Counted from the stretch's first letter, positions 27,443-36,738 are shown. The stretch is DNA of 64,000 bases from an uncultured Bacteroidales bacterium (GCA_900319105.1 ONND01000010.1:18195-82194); one strand, 5' to 3'. Numbers and translations: made by a program. Notes: generated by a model from the sequence alone, not told the origin.

Positions 27443-29881
27443 ATGAAAAAGACAATCATCCTGCTTACATTAGCAATGACTGCGCTTACAGCCTACGCGC
27501 AGACCTATCTCATTGAGGCACTCAAACCTGCGGAAGAAAATCGCATCAAAATCATCTCTTCCAAAGTGGGGTTGAATGATTTTGACGCCCAGCGTATTGC
27601 GCATATCTATCATGTCAACACTACGCTGGTCATCCGAGGTGCGGCACACGGGCTCATCGGTTCCGACGACCACGGATATGTGACCTATAACCTCAAGGGG
27701 GAGTACTCCAAACTCACTTTCTGGTTAGGACCCACTTCGCGTGCAGGCGGCACTACCGCCAAAACACTGCTCACTATTACGGCGGACGGCAAGCGGATAT
27801 TTGACCAGCCCGTCTTCAATTACGACCCGCCGCGGTTCGTCACCCTCGATGTGAAGGGCGTGGACGAGATCAAGTTCAAAGTGCTGGTAGGAGAGATAGA
27901 CTTGGCGCTCGCCTACGCCCAGCTATGGAAAGAAGGAGCGAATATAGTGCAACCCAAACTGCCGGTGAACTATCCGCAAGGCAGACTCAAACTGGTGGAA
28001 CAACTCATCCCTTATTATACCAGCGGGCAGATACAGACTATCCAACCGAAGGACAAAGCGCCCAACTCGCTGGAGGAGTACCCCAACGTCGAGGAGAAAA
28101 TCAGCATGGCCCGTCATGAGTTCACCAGCGGCCTTCAGTTCACCTCGGACCAGAAACTCATCGGCAATCCGTCCTACTACTCCTATTTCTGGCTGGGCAA
28201 GCGCTACGAGAAACTATCCTTCATCGTCGGTCCGCGTGACAACCAGAGTTCCAACACCTCCGCCTGGCTCGTCATCTACGGCGACAAGAAAAAGATTCTC
28301 TATGAGGAGATTGTACGCCAGACCGACCTGCCGCGACAAGTCGTCGTCGATGTCAAGGGACAGGAGAGCGTCTGTTTCTCCTGCGAACTGCGCTCCAGTG
28401 ACTTCCTCGGCTCTATCACCTTCGGCGCGGTGGATATATATGCGTATCCTGCCGGAGACAGTTCCGTACCGCAGGAGGGATTGGCTAATATCAATAAAGA
28501 ACAGGTCGCCAAACTCAAATCGCCGGCATCTCTTATGACCAATATCCTACCGTACTCCGTAAGAGGCGTGGCGAAAGCAAAGAACACCCTCTTTACCGGC
28601 GAGTCGTCTTATATCACTTTCTCCATGGGAGGCGAGAAATTCTCCGAGGGGCTGATACTGGCCTCGGGTGCCACTTTATTCGACGATAATATAGACGCTT
28701 ACGCCACCTTCGACCTCGCGGGCGAATTCGACTACATATCCTTCTATGCCGGTATGCTCACCAACAGGCGTGTGCTGGAAGATGACAGGCTCCGTATCTA
28801 TGCAGACAATCAACTCATCTTCGACACGGTGATTCATTGCACCTGGCCGAACCAATACTTCGAGGTGCCAATCCATAAATGCCGCTCGCTGCGTTTCGCC
28901 AAGCCCGGCAACAAGAAACAAAAACAATGTTTCATCGGTGTGGGAGATATAGCCCTCTACCGCGGCAAACCGGTCAAGAACGACCTTTTCTACCACGAAT
29001 ATCCTGACTTCCCGGAGGAAGCAGACCTCATTGACCTCTGCCAGCGACCGTATTTCCACTACGTGGGACGGTATCTCTCCTCACTCACCAACTTCGATTT
29101 CAACGACTGCTTCAAACCCGGCGGCACCAAACGGGACTGCTTCAATATGAAAGACGGTTCTCAAATCTGCAAAGGCGTCATGCTTGAAGCAAACGTGCCG
29201 CTCGCGTTCGAGGATATTACCATGACAGACGCAGCCATCATGTTCCTCGTTGGAGCGGGATCAGCGCTCAGCCAGAGCGATATGGCAGCTTATACAGGAA
29301 CCACTGCAGGTGCAGGGCTGGCAGGAGACTTGGCTGTTCTCAAACTCATCAATCCCGACAACAAAGGGCAAGCATCTGTAGTCGCCTTCAATCCTTACGG
29401 AGAATACCAGAGCTGCACCTTCTCTATCGCCAACAAAGCGGAGTACTGGGACGAAGTGGACAAACTTGTTAACCTCGGCGAACGCAAAGACCATCCGTTC
29501 CGCCTCAATGTCATCGCCGACCAGCGTCTAGTCAAGCAGATCGAACTGACCAACCGCATGGAGCCGCAGACCTTCACCGTCCCGATCAATAACTGCCGTT
29601 CGCTCGTCTTCTGGCTCGAGCCCGGGGACACCCGTTCCGGTCAGTTCGTGCTTTATGACATGAAGGTCAGCAAGAGGCCCTATACGCCTGTCAAACAATG
29701 CTGGGAAGTGACCTTCGAGAAAGGCGGTGCCAAACAGACTATCTATGGCTGGCTCACCGAGCAGGAGGTATTGGAGAACATCGCGGAGATGCGTGCCGAT
29801 ACCTCGATCAGCAAGATCTCTTACCGTCCCGCTAATGTGTCCGACCGCGATGCATGTGAGAAACTATTTGACCAACAATAA
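27443..29881 (+). CDS. Large secreted protein with repeated NPCBM-like beta-sandwich domains
   Basis: The 812-residue product has a signal peptide (MKKTIILLTLAMTALTAYAQ). It contains several copies of an NPCBM-like jelly-roll pattern: GYVTYNLKGEYSKLTFWLGP (about 70-90), SYYSYFWLGKRYEKLSFIVGP, AYATFDLAGEFDYISFYAG, and QASVVAFNPYGEYQSCTFSI, each followed by a KLLI/RIYADNQLIF-type strand. NPCBM modules are associated with carbohydrate binding. No catalytic domain is seen. The start at 27443 is chosen for the signal peptide; an in-frame GTG lies in the upstream heptamer array. It lies between the two paralogous acidic-protein genes. Confidence 0.7.
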   Translation: MKKTIILLTLAMTALTAYAQTYLIEALKPAEENRIKIISSKVGLNDFDAQRIAHIYHVNTTLVIRGAAHGLIGSDDHGYVTYNLKGEYSKLTFWLGPTSRAGGTTAKTLLTITADGKRIFDQPVFNYDPPRFVTLDVKGVDEIKFKVLVGEIDLALAYAQLWKEGANIVQPKLPVNYPQGRLKLVEQLIPYYTSGQIQTIQPKDKAPNSLEEYPNVEEKISMARHEFTSGLQFTSDQKLIGNPSYYSYFWLGKRYEKLSFIVGPRDNQSSNTSAWLVIYGDKKKILYEEIVRQTDLPRQVVVDVKGQESVCFSCELRSSDFLGSITFGAVDIYAYPAGDSSVPQEGLANINKEQVAKLKSPASLMTNILPYSVRGVAKAKNTLFTGESSYITFSMGGEKFSEGLILASGATLFDDNIDAYATFDLAGEFDYISFYAGMLTNRRVLEDDRLRIYADNQLIFDTVIHCTWPNQYFEVPIHKCRSLRFAKPGNKKQKQCFIGVGDIALYRGKPVKNDLFYHEYPDFPEEADLIDLCQRPYFHYVGRYLSSLTNFDFNDCFKPGGTKRDCFNMKDGSQICKGVMLEANVPLAFEDITMTDAAIMFLVGAGSALSQSDMAAYTGTTAGAGLAGDLAVLKLINPDNKGQASVVAFNPYGEYQSCTFSIANKAEYWDEVDKLVNLGERKDHPFRLNVIADQRLVKQIELTNRMEPQTFTVPINNCRSLVFWLEPGDTRSGQFVLYDMKVSKRPYTPVKQCWEVTFEKGGAKQTIYGWLTEQEVLENIAEMRADTSISKISYRPANVSDRDACEKLFDQQ

Positions 29882-29887
29882 TGCCTT

Positions 29888-30484
29888 ATGGAAACCCAAT
29901 TGGATAAATATGCTCGTCTGTGCAACGAGTTCCCCAGCCAAGCCGAACAGATCGTGCAGAACCAGGAAGATCCTACTCCTATCACCCTCATGGCAAGGGA
30001 GGTGTTAGATGAGATTCGTGCGTACCAAGACGGCACGGAAGGGTGGGAGTATCTATGTGTAGCCGCAATGCGTATGGCAGACTGGCTGACTGACCATCCC
30101 CGGCTGGCGTTGCAACTCAAGCAAGCAGCATTGGAGAGGATGCAGCAGGTGGAACATCTTCTGGATGACGAGGATTGCGAGTTGCGCGAGAACCTCCGGA
30201 AGCAGGCCGAGACGCTCCGTGCGAACATACAGGCGGCGGATGAAAAACGATGGGATGATATTATCCTGTCCGGACATCTCAAGCATGACCCCGTCGAGTG
30301 GACGCAGGCCTATGAAGAGCTCATTGATGACGCAGAGAAAGAGGTGTATGAGCACCTGAAAGATGTACCGCGCGGTATGGGTTTCTGCTTTGCCTATTGG
30401 GCCGCCAAACGCGATGCGCTCGTTAAACGCGGCATCGAATGGAAAAGCCCCGCAAGAATGAACCCCGGGGTGCTGTTTGACTAA
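29888..30484 (+). CDS. Hypothetical protein, paralogue of the 26941 gene product with an extra C-terminal domain
   Basis: The 198-residue protein has two parts. Residues 1-130 are homologous to the 150-residue protein at 26941 (KYARLC, DPTPITLMAREV, DHPRLALQLKQAALE, NIQAADEKRW). Residues 135-198 form a separate region with AYEELIDDAEKEVYEHLKDVP and a C-terminal GIEWKSPARMNPGVLFD. The latter looks like a conserved tail seen in uncharacterised Bacteroidota proteins, but I cannot assign it. Predicted cytoplasmic, acidic and helical. Confidence 0.65.
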   Translation: METQLDKYARLCNEFPSQAEQIVQNQEDPTPITLMAREVLDEIRAYQDGTEGWEYLCVAAMRMADWLTDHPRLALQLKQAALERMQQVEHLLDDEDCELRENLRKQAETLRANIQAADEKRWDDIILSGHLKHDPVEWTQAYEELIDDAEKEVYEHLKDVPRGMGFCFAYWAAKRDALVKRGIEWKSPARMNPGVLFD

Positions 30485-30492
30485 TCATCCCC

Positions 30493-30534
30493 CTTTCATC
30501 TTTAGACTTTAAACTTTCAACTTTCAACTATCAT
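30493..30534. repeat. CTTTCAA-type heptamer array abutting a start codon
   Basis: CTTTCAT, CTTTAGA, CTTTAAA, CTTTCAA, CTTTCAA and CTATCAT end immediately before the ATG at 30535, leaving no room for a conventional ribosome-binding site. Confidence 0.88.
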
Positions 30535-30858
30535 ATGCCTACCATTCATGTAACCGGCTACGTGGTCTCTTCTGACCCGGGCATCCGCAATTTCTCGTCC
30601 TATCAAGGTACCGTCGATACAGCCGGCCTCGCGCCCGGCATGGACGTCGAGCGTCTGGCAATCACCGACTCTTGGTGGAGAAGCGAAGTGGGGCGTAAGT
30701 TCGCGGAATTGCAGTTCATCGAACTCCGCGAGAACGGCATCCTCTTCCAATACGGAGCGAATGCGATCTTTGTCGAGTTCGGAAAAAGCAAGAAGATCGC
30801 TGAAGTTGGCCTCAGTTACGCCTATGGCGAACTCTACATCGAAGTGAAGAACGACTAA
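30535..30858 (+). CDS. Small hypothetical protein
   Basis: This 107-residue protein is predicted to be mainly beta (MPTIHVTGYVVSSDPGIRNF at the start, GLSYAYGELYIEVKND at the end) with no signal peptide or known motif. It is the last gene of the plus-strand cluster and its stop codon directly abuts the stop of the convergent amidase gene. The heptamer array occupies its entire upstream gap. Function unknown. Confidence 0.55.
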   Translation: MPTIHVTGYVVSSDPGIRNFSSYQGTVDTAGLAPGMDVERLAITDSWWRSEVGRKFAELQFIELRENGILFQYGANAIFVEFGKSKKIAEVGLSYAYGELYIEVKND

Positions 30859-33213
30859 CTACTTCTCCAAGAGCCAATTGATAGATCGGCGGTAGAGTTG
30901 ATCGAAATCGAGCGCTGCCTCAATCGGGAAGCCAAAGACGAGAGTTCTTCGGTTTTCTGATGCGGAGGTCCCTCCGGGTAGGAATGCGACAGCAGCGGGC
31001 ACACGCATATCTTCGTACGCCGCCCATCGGATAGCCTCTTTCTCCGGCTTCAATCCCTGCGGATTGGCGGTGAAGAGATGGGCGTCGTTGGGCGCGAGGG
31101 AGAGATGGAAACGTGGCGAAGGAACCCGTCCTCCGGGCGTTAACGGTTGTGCCGGCGAAGGGTTAAGACGTACCTTACCGCTACGCGTGGCATGCGCCGC
31201 GTAATACGAGGCATGGAGGGTTCGTTTCGCCCATGCCGGATCGATTGCATCGAAATGGTCTGTACTGAGCAGCAGTCGTCCTCCGGCGGCTACATGGCTC
31301 TCGATGAAGCGCATGGCGGCATCCGAGAGCGGACGGCGTTGACGACCGCAGATGAAATCGAGGAGTATTGGCTGTTGGCTATTAGCTATTGGCTGTTGGT
31401 CAGTGAGCATACCGGCTGTACAGGAGACATAAGAGAGGTTCATCTGTCGCAGGACGCCGCCGTGCTGGGCAGACCAGTCATGGGTATTACCGACAGTGAA
31501 CTGTCCCGCATGATCGCGATAGCACGATCCCCATCCGCAGTTATCATCATTGAGCCATAGATCTGTACGGAGGAAATTCCATTGCTCGCCGATATAGGCG
31601 CAGGAGAAATAGTCCTCGCAGGCATAACTGCCCGGCACGATCCCAGCGTAGGTACTATCCGCAAACCAGTCCGGACCATACACGTCGTTGAAAGCATCCA
31701 CGATAAGGACCGGCTTCGCCTGCTGGCTGTTAGCTGTTGGCTGTTGGCTATTAGCGGACAGATAGGCGCTGATGGTAGGCGAGGGGAGGGAGAGACCGCC
31801 GTCATTGCCTGCTACCACATAATAGTCGTACTTCACGCCGGGCTGGAGTTGCAGTTTCAAAGAGGTGGCTTTCTCGACCTGCTGTACATCCCACTCGCCT
31901 TCGTCTGCACGGATATAAACCATGTAATACGAAGGGGTTGCGCTCTGCTCCAATGAATCCAGACAAGGCTTCCATTCCATCACCGCGTTGGAGTTTTGGT
32001 CCGTTGTGTTTGTGATCCGGATGCCGAGATCCTGTACCGGCAGAGGTTGCACGATCGCATTTGCTCCATTGATGTATCGCAGGATGCCCTTATAGACAGC
32101 CCTCGCTGCGACGAACCGGAAATGCGGGTCGAGACCGTAGCGCATATCCGCCATGTTCTTATGGCTGAGCAGCTCGAGGATGATACTCGGCACAACAGGC
32201 ACGCGGCTCTCGCAGTAGTTAGCTTCCTTGAGTTGGCGTCTCGTCCATTCGGGCGCCAGGGTACGCAGGTCACTGGTCAGTTGGGTCTGGATCCAGTCGG
32301 CAAGGTTACGATTGGTCTTCTCCCGATCGCGTCCGTCGCGTAGGGTGAGGTGTCCGTCATCGTCCTTGGCAGTGTAGATAACGAGCGTGCCGACGATCGT
32401 CGAGTCATCGCCGCTATCGAGTCCGTCCGTGTGGAGGGCTACGCATAGATCCACGGGTTGATCCAAGGCATTGATCCACATAGCCCGACATTTCATGTCG
32501 TCCTTGTATTCATCCCCTTCGTATAGATCCCATAAGGTCGAATCTACGCCCTGTGTCTGCAGCCAATAGCGTGCTCCTTCGGTCCATTGCGGCATACCGG
32601 ATCGTCCGGGCTGCTGATTATCCAGTCCGGCACGCGGCATCAGTACCGTTGCGCCGGCGTTCTCTAACATCTGCTGCACTCGGCGTACGTACTCACGGCT
32701 ATAGAGGTCTTCCACCGTGGTCCAGAGGGTTGCCCGCTGCCAGATCCACTCGTCCCGGTCGCGGTTGTAATATAGCCCATGGGAGGGATAGAGCACGATC
32801 GTGCGCTCCGTGAGGTCAGAACACTTATCCCTGCCGCATTTGCCGGGCGCCTTGATCCCCTCACGTGCACACTCCGTGATGAGGGTTGAGATATCGGTAT
32901 TGGCGCTGAAGATGGTCACCTTGCCGTTCTCATGACCAAGCACCCAGCGGCTGACTTTCTGCTTGAGAGTGGTGAGGCTCTCCGGCGTCCAGCGGTAGTC
33001 CCGCAGGGTGGTATTGGTATAAAGGGTGATCCGGTCTCCGTTCACGCGCATGTTCTTTACCCTCACGGTCGGTGACCATAGGGTAGAGAAACCGGTATAG
33101 GCCATCAGCGAGTCGCCTAACTCCTTCATCCCGATTTGGGCGTAGGCAGGACCAAAGAGCGCTTCGCTCAAGGACAATAGACAAAAGACAATAATGAACT
33201 TAGAAATCCGCAT
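30859..33213 (-). CDS. Secreted N-acetylmuramoyl-L-alanine amidase-like protein with fibronectin-like region
   Basis: The 784-residue protein has a signal peptide (ISKFIIVFCLLSLSEALFGPAYAQ). An Amidase_3-like region spans about 130-370: IVLYPSHGLYYN, VRRVQQMLENAGATVLMPRAGLD, DLCVALHTDG and PSIILELLSHKN supply candidate zinc and catalytic residues. A fibronectin-III-like segment follows near 385-480, then a long C-terminal region of unknown fold. It should act on peptidoglycan in the periplasm or outside. Two heptamer arrays are translated as ANSQQPTANSQQ and TDQQPIANSQQP, and the signal peptide overlaps a GC-rich repeat. It overlaps the preceding gene by 14 nt. Confidence 0.78.
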   Translation of the reverse strand: MRISKFIIVFCLLSLSEALFGPAYAQIGMKELGDSLMAYTGFSTLWSPTVRVKNMRVNGDRITLYTNTTLRDYRWTPESLTTLKQKVSRWVLGHENGKVTIFSANTDISTLITECAREGIKAPGKCGRDKCSDLTERTIVLYPSHGLYYNRDRDEWIWQRATLWTTVEDLYSREYVRRVQQMLENAGATVLMPRAGLDNQQPGRSGMPQWTEGARYWLQTQGVDSTLWDLYEGDEYKDDMKCRAMWINALDQPVDLCVALHTDGLDSGDDSTIVGTLVIYTAKDDDGHLTLRDGRDREKTNRNLADWIQTQLTSDLRTLAPEWTRRQLKEANYCESRVPVVPSIILELLSHKNMADMRYGLDPHFRFVAARAVYKGILRYINGANAIVQPLPVQDLGIRITNTTDQNSNAVMEWKPCLDSLEQSATPSYYMVYIRADEGEWDVQQVEKATSLKLQLQPGVKYDYYVVAGNDGGLSLPSPTISAYLSANSQQPTANSQQAKPVLIVDAFNDVYGPDWFADSTYAGIVPGSYACEDYFSCAYIGEQWNFLRTDLWLNDDNCGWGSCYRDHAGQFTVGNTHDWSAQHGGVLRQMNLSYVSCTAGMLTDQQPIANSQQPILLDFICGRQRRPLSDAAMRFIESHVAAGGRLLLSTDHFDAIDPAWAKRTLHASYYAAHATRSGKVRLNPSPAQPLTPGGRVPSPRFHLSLAPNDAHLFTANPQGLKPEKEAIRWAAYEDMRVPAAVAFLPGGTSASENRRTLVFGFPIEAALDFDQLYRRSINWLLEK
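31366..31400. repeat. Heptamer array inside the amidase gene (C-terminal region)
   Basis: TATTGGC, TGTTGGC, TATTAGC, TATTGGC and TGTTGGT are read on the minus strand as DQQPIANSQQP. Confidence 0.88.
31721..31755. repeat. Second heptamer array inside the amidase gene
   Basis: TGCTGGC, TGTTAGC, TGTTGGC, TGTTGGC and TATTAGC encode ANSQQPTANSQQ. The unit family is the same as at 31366, so the two arrays are related and 320 bp apart. Confidence 0.88.
33157..33198. repeat. GAGCGCTTCGCTC hairpin plus AGGACAA heptamers over a signal-peptide coding region
   Basis: GAGCG-CTT-CGCTC (33157-33169) is followed by AGGACAA, TAGACAA, AAGACAA and TAATGAA. On the minus strand this encodes the hydrophobic core of the amidase signal peptide. 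Close relatives are at 43871-43895 and 36595-36717. Confidence 0.75.
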
Positions 33214-33763
33214 CGCTCATGTCGCTATGTGCCTTCTGATTCTTGCTGACTGCATCCTCATAGGACTTGAGCAGATCGGCTGCCATCTTAGGCTGGTATC
33301 CTTCGGTGATGTCATAGTCCTTGGCGTCGTTCTCCTTGAAGACTACACGCACCTTGATGATCGCAATGTTGCTCTTGAGATGGTCAATGACCTCCTGGGT
33401 AACCTCATATTCGGTCTCTGTCCAGTACTTGGTGATGGTCTCACGGGCCACTTTCTCCGTATTCTTGTACTTCTTCACGTCCGAGCCGGCGGCACGGTTC
33501 AGGCGCACGGCTTTGCCATCCGCAAAGCGGATGAGAATACGGGAGGCATCGGTGAACTCGTTGTAAGCGTTCGTGTTGACGGTCTTGACGATGAGGGTCG
33601 TGATGTCCTGACCGTTCACATGATCCTGACAAAACGCAATCTGAGGCTTGAGGTTTTTGTTCACCGAACCATCTACATGAATAAACTTACCGCGCTCAGC
33701 GGCATTCAGACTCATTGTTGCAGCTACCAAAAGAGCTGCCAATACAGAAAATACCTTTTTCAT
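33200..33763 (-). CDS. Small secreted hypothetical protein
   Basis: This 187-residue product has a clear signal peptide (MKKVFSVLAALLVAATMSLNAA) and a soluble part with no recognised family. The mature part contains QIAFCQDHVNGQDITTLIVKTVNTNAYNEF-type beta-rich sequence and a charged C-terminus. It lies between the TraB/GumN-like gene (6-nt gap) and the amidase gene (14-nt overlap) in the long minus-strand block. Function unknown. Confidence 0.7.
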   Translation of the reverse strand: MKKVFSVLAALLVAATMSLNAAERGKFIHVDGSVNKNLKPQIAFCQDHVNGQDITTLIVKTVNTNAYNEFTDASRILIRFADGKAVRLNRAAGSDVKKYKNTEKVARETITKYWTETEYEVTQEVIDHLKSNIAIIKVRVVFKENDAKDYDITEGYQPKMAADLLKSYEDAVSKNQKAHSDMSDADF

Positions 33764-33769
33764 TGTTGT

Positions 33770-34663
33770 TTATATTTTGATTTTAAATTTACGATTGACG
33801 GGCCGTACGCGGTACCCGGCTTTACGGAGTTGCTCAATCAGCCCTTTGTCTCCGCCAATATAGATGGCGTTGAGGGTGATGAAGGCTCCGCCTTTGGCGA
33901 TGTGTGGCGCAAGGCGTTTGACCCATTGTTCATTGCGCTGACAAAAGACCTTGTAATCCGAGAAGGAGATCGACGAGGTGTTATTCGGTCCTTCTACCTG
34001 GAAGGCTATATCGGTGAGTTGTCCATTGCGGTACAGATCGCGAATAGCGCGTTCCTGCTTGACCTCGTTCTCGGGGTACTCCATGACCTTGAGCAGCTCC
34101 TTGCATTGCCAGTGGAAAGGCTCGCGGTCAAAGAGCATATACATTGTCTCGCCGATATTATCCAGTCCGATGACGGGAATATTCCTCTCGGCTGCTACCT
34201 GCTCGAAGAAAGTCTCCATCGATCGCTGCTCGTTATAGTGCAACCAAATCTTCATCAATTCGGTTCGATAGAGCTCCGTGAGGTACGAGGGTTTCATGCG
34301 GCATAGTTGTTCAAAAGTCATGCCCAGAGTAACGCGAAGGCTGTTGTCGATAAACGTATACTCCTTTTCGCTATAGAAATTGCTCAGTTTAACAGAGTCG
34401 GGCAGGAGAGCAGCTTTGCGCAATGCAGCGATTGCTTCGTAGTCCTGCATCGCAAATTCCGTGACTACTTTTTTGCACTTCCCGAAGCACTTGAATACAT
34501 TCGGAATGGTGTCTAAAAAACTCATATCCACGTACCGGTTTGTCGCCAGAAGATACGATTTGCCCTTACTGGACTTGCCGCTGATCTCGTAGAGAACCTG
34601 AGCGGATGTACAAAGGTACAAAGTACAAAGTACAAAGGTTACTATGTATCGGAAGGGTCTCAT
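33770..34663 (-). CDS. TraB/GumN-family-like secreted protein with altered first motif
   Basis: The 297-residue exported protein has the TraB/GumN layout: an N-terminal SYLLATNRYVDMSFLDTIPNVFKCF element, a helical middle and the closing AFITLNAIYIGGDKGLIEQLRKAGYRVRPV. In typical members the first motif is GTxH; here it reads ATNR, so the conserved histidine is missing and any metal-dependent activity is doubtful. The signal peptide codons (IVTFVLCTLYLCTSA) are partly a GTACAAA heptamer array. The start overlaps the upstream TPR gene by 4 nt (ATGA). Confidence 0.7.
   Translation of the reverse strand: MRPFRYIVTFVLCTLYLCTSAQVLYEISGKSSKGKSYLLATNRYVDMSFLDTIPNVFKCFGKCKKVVTEFAMQDYEAIAALRKAALLPDSVKLSNFYSEKEYTFIDNSLRVTLGMTFEQLCRMKPSYLTELYRTELMKIWLHYNEQRSMETFFEQVAAERNIPVIGLDNIGETMYMLFDREPFHWQCKELLKVMEYPENEVKQERAIRDLYRNGQLTDIAFQVEGPNNTSSISFSDYKVFCQRNEQWVKRLAPHIAKGGAFITLNAIYIGGDKGLIEQLRKAGYRVRPVNRKFKIKI
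34608..34636. repeat. GTACAAA heptamer array in a signal-peptide coding region
   Basis: Four GTACAAA units, with one extra G after the first, encode the LCTLYLCT core of the TraB/GumN-like signal peptide on the minus strand. Confidence 0.85.
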
Positions 34664-36738
34664 TTGAATCTCGTGATTAAGTTATACGCTTGATAGATAC
34701 CTAACTCGCCGGCTTTGCTGAGGTCCGCCAGACCTTTTTCGGTCTCGCCTATATAGACGTAGGTCAGACCGCGATTGAAATAGGCCTCTGCGAAATCCTC
34801 ATCAATAGCAATCGCCTTGGTATAGTTATTAATGGCGTCGTGCCATTCCTTCTGGGCACAGAGGATATTCGCTTTGTTATAGAGCGCGTAGGAGAAATCC
34901 GGCCGAAGTCGGATCACCTGGTCGTAGTCGCGGAGCATGATATCATAGTCCATGGAGCCGGTGACGACCTGCTCTCCCGTTGTGCGTTGGTACTCGAGCA
35001 GCCGATATCGCCAGTTAGCGCGGCAGAACGTAGCGAGGATGGTGAGCGACGAGGTGTTGTCTAACATCGACAGGGCGCGGGTACAGTCGTCAATGGCGCT
35101 GGTGTAGTCCTGCACAATCGCAAACTCAATAGCGCGCGCCATGAAGAGCACAGGGTGGGGCATCTCGTCGATCTGATTGGATATACGGGTGATCTCGGAG
35201 AAGTGGAAATCCACCAGCTCTGCCGTGAGCGATACCTCCTGACAGGTCAGTTTGAGGTCCGCCGGCATGATCTGCGCATGATTGATCTGTTCGATCGTCA
35301 TATGATCGTAGTTCGTGCGCCTCAGGCTGCGGTCCTGGGTGTAGTAACTGACAGCTATATTGGGTTCGTTGACGACATCCTGGTAGCGTTTTTGTACCGA
35401 TCCGCGGGTCTCGGAGTCGTATTGTTGCTCCTCCTCCGGTATATCCGTTTGGTTTTGTGCCGTAGAGGCGGAGAACTCCTTACGATGGTCTTTCTTCTGC
35501 GGTTGGGCGTCGGCTATCTGAAGATCCGTATTGGGCTGGTTAGCCTGTATCTCATCCTTGCGCTGCTCGAGGTCGTAGGCTTTCTTGCGATAAGCGTACG
35601 CCGCCTTGGTATTGCCTAACTTGGTCTGCGCCTGGGAGGCCATGTAGTACGCCGGCAGGAAATACGGGTAGCGCGCGATGAGTGTATCGAGGTCTCCGAT
35701 GACCGATTTCCATTGTTTGAGTTGCATTTGTACCAGACTGCGTTGGTACCGCATCTCGGTGCGCTCGGGATCCAGACGAATAGCCGTATTAAGGTCCTCC
35801 AAGGCGCGGTTGTAGTCACCTACCTCCTGCCGCATCACACCTCGGTTATAGTAACAATCCGCATCGCGGGGGGATAACTTGACAGCCTGGTCATAGTCGC
35901 TCAATGCTCCGCGGTAATTATGCCGGTGGTAGTGAATGATACCCCGGTTGATGTAGTCGCCTGCCCATTTGGAACCGAGGTTGATCGCCTGAGTCAACTG
36001 GACATAAGCTTCGTCTTCATGTTGGCGCATAAGGTTCGCTACACCGAGAGCTGACCAAACGGCCGGATTGGTCTTGTCGTACTGAGCCGCCTGCTCGAAG
36101 GACTCCACGGCGCAGAGAGTGTCCTTTTTTAGAATACAGATACGTCCTTTCTCGGTCCATACAGACGATGACTGAGGTTCACGTTTGAGCATCATCTCGA
36201 TATCCTCCAGGGCTTCGTCGTACCGTTTGTTCTCGGCGCGTACATCAGCGCGCAGGAGGGTATAGGTGCGGTTCTCCGGTGAGAAACGCAGCGCCTCGGT
36301 ATAGTCCGCTTCGGCTTTGTCGTACATGCCTAACATGCGATAGATGTAGCCGCGGGCATAATAGCAACCCGGCGAGAACGGATTACGCTCAATAGCCGAA
36401 TTGCAATCCTTCAAAGCACCCTGATAGTCCTCCAACTGGATTTTGGCAATCGCCCGGAAGAAATAAGGCTCGGAGAGGTACGGCTTGAGTCGGATGACCT
36501 GGTTGAAATATTGGATGGATAGAACATAGTCCTCAAAATACAAGGCATTCCGTCCGATCGCGGTAATGCGGTCGGTATTGAGCTGCGCCTGTGCAGGAGT
36601 AAGGACAAAGGACAAAGGACTAAGGACTAAAATGAGTCGTAAGATCCATTTTGTCTTTATTCTTTTAGCGAACGCAGCGAGCGGTCTTTGCTCCTTGAGC
36701 GAACGTAGCGAGCGGCCTATTTTACTTACATCCTTCAT
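34660..36738 (-). CDS. Exported TPR-repeat protein
   Basis: The product (692 residues from the preferred start) has a membrane segment or signal near its N-terminus (ILRLILVLSPLSFVLTPAQAQ). At least eight TPR units follow (for example SEPYFFRAIAKIQLEDYQGA, CYYARGYIYRMLGMYDKAEA, CYYNRGVMRQEVGDYNRALE, AEAYFNRGLTYVYIGETEKG). A Gln/Asp-rich linker near 420-470 separates two TPR blocks. TPR arrays act as protein-interaction scaffolds. The start is uncertain: candidate ATGs at 36774, 36762 and 36738 all lie inside the PBP gene end. The region between them and the signal peptide is filled by GCGAACG repeats and a heptamer array, so the original start may have been overwritten. Confidence 0.75.
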   Translation of the reverse strand: MKDVSKIGRSLRSLKEQRPLAAFAKRIKTKWILRLILVLSPLSFVLTPAQAQLNTDRITAIGRNALYFEDYVLSIQYFNQVIRLKPYLSEPYFFRAIAKIQLEDYQGALKDCNSAIERNPFSPGCYYARGYIYRMLGMYDKAEADYTEALRFSPENRTYTLLRADVRAENKRYDEALEDIEMMLKREPQSSSVWTEKGRICILKKDTLCAVESFEQAAQYDKTNPAVWSALGVANLMRQHEDEAYVQLTQAINLGSKWAGDYINRGIIHYHRHNYRGALSDYDQAVKLSPRDADCYYNRGVMRQEVGDYNRALEDLNTAIRLDPERTEMRYQRSLVQMQLKQWKSVIGDLDTLIARYPYFLPAYYMASQAQTKLGNTKAAYAYRKKAYDLEQRKDEIQANQPNTDLQIADAQPQKKDHRKEFSASTAQNQTDIPEEEQQYDSETRGSVQKRYQDVVNEPNIAVSYYTQDRSLRRTNYDHMTIEQINHAQIMPADLKLTCQEVSLTAELVDFHFSEITRISNQIDEMPHPVLFMARAIEFAIVQDYTSAIDDCTRALSMLDNTSSLTILATFCRANWRYRLLEYQRTTGEQVVTGSMDYDIMLRDYDQVIRLRPDFSYALYNKANILCAQKEWHDAINNYTKAIAIDEDFAEAYFNRGLTYVYIGETEKGLADLSKAGELGIYQAYNLITRFK
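36595..36629. repeat. AGGACAA/AGGACTA heptamer array in a signal-peptide coding region
   Basis: AGGAGTA, AGGACAA, AGGACAA, AGGACTA and AGGACTA encode LVLSPLSFVLTP of the TPR protein signal on the minus strand. Confidence 0.88.
36667..36717. repeat. Two-copy AGCGAACGnAGCGAGCGG repeat
   Basis: AGCGAACGCAGCGAGCGGTC (36667) and AGCGAACGTAGCGAGCGGCC (36698), separated by TTTGCTCCTTG, are translated on the minus strand as RSLRSLKEQRPLAAFAKRI at the N-terminus of the TPR protein. Confidence 0.8.

Noticed and set aside
33194-34306. 370-codon plus-strand frame opposite two minus-strand genes
   Set aside because: It spans the boundary of two well-formed exported-protein genes and has no recognisable domain.
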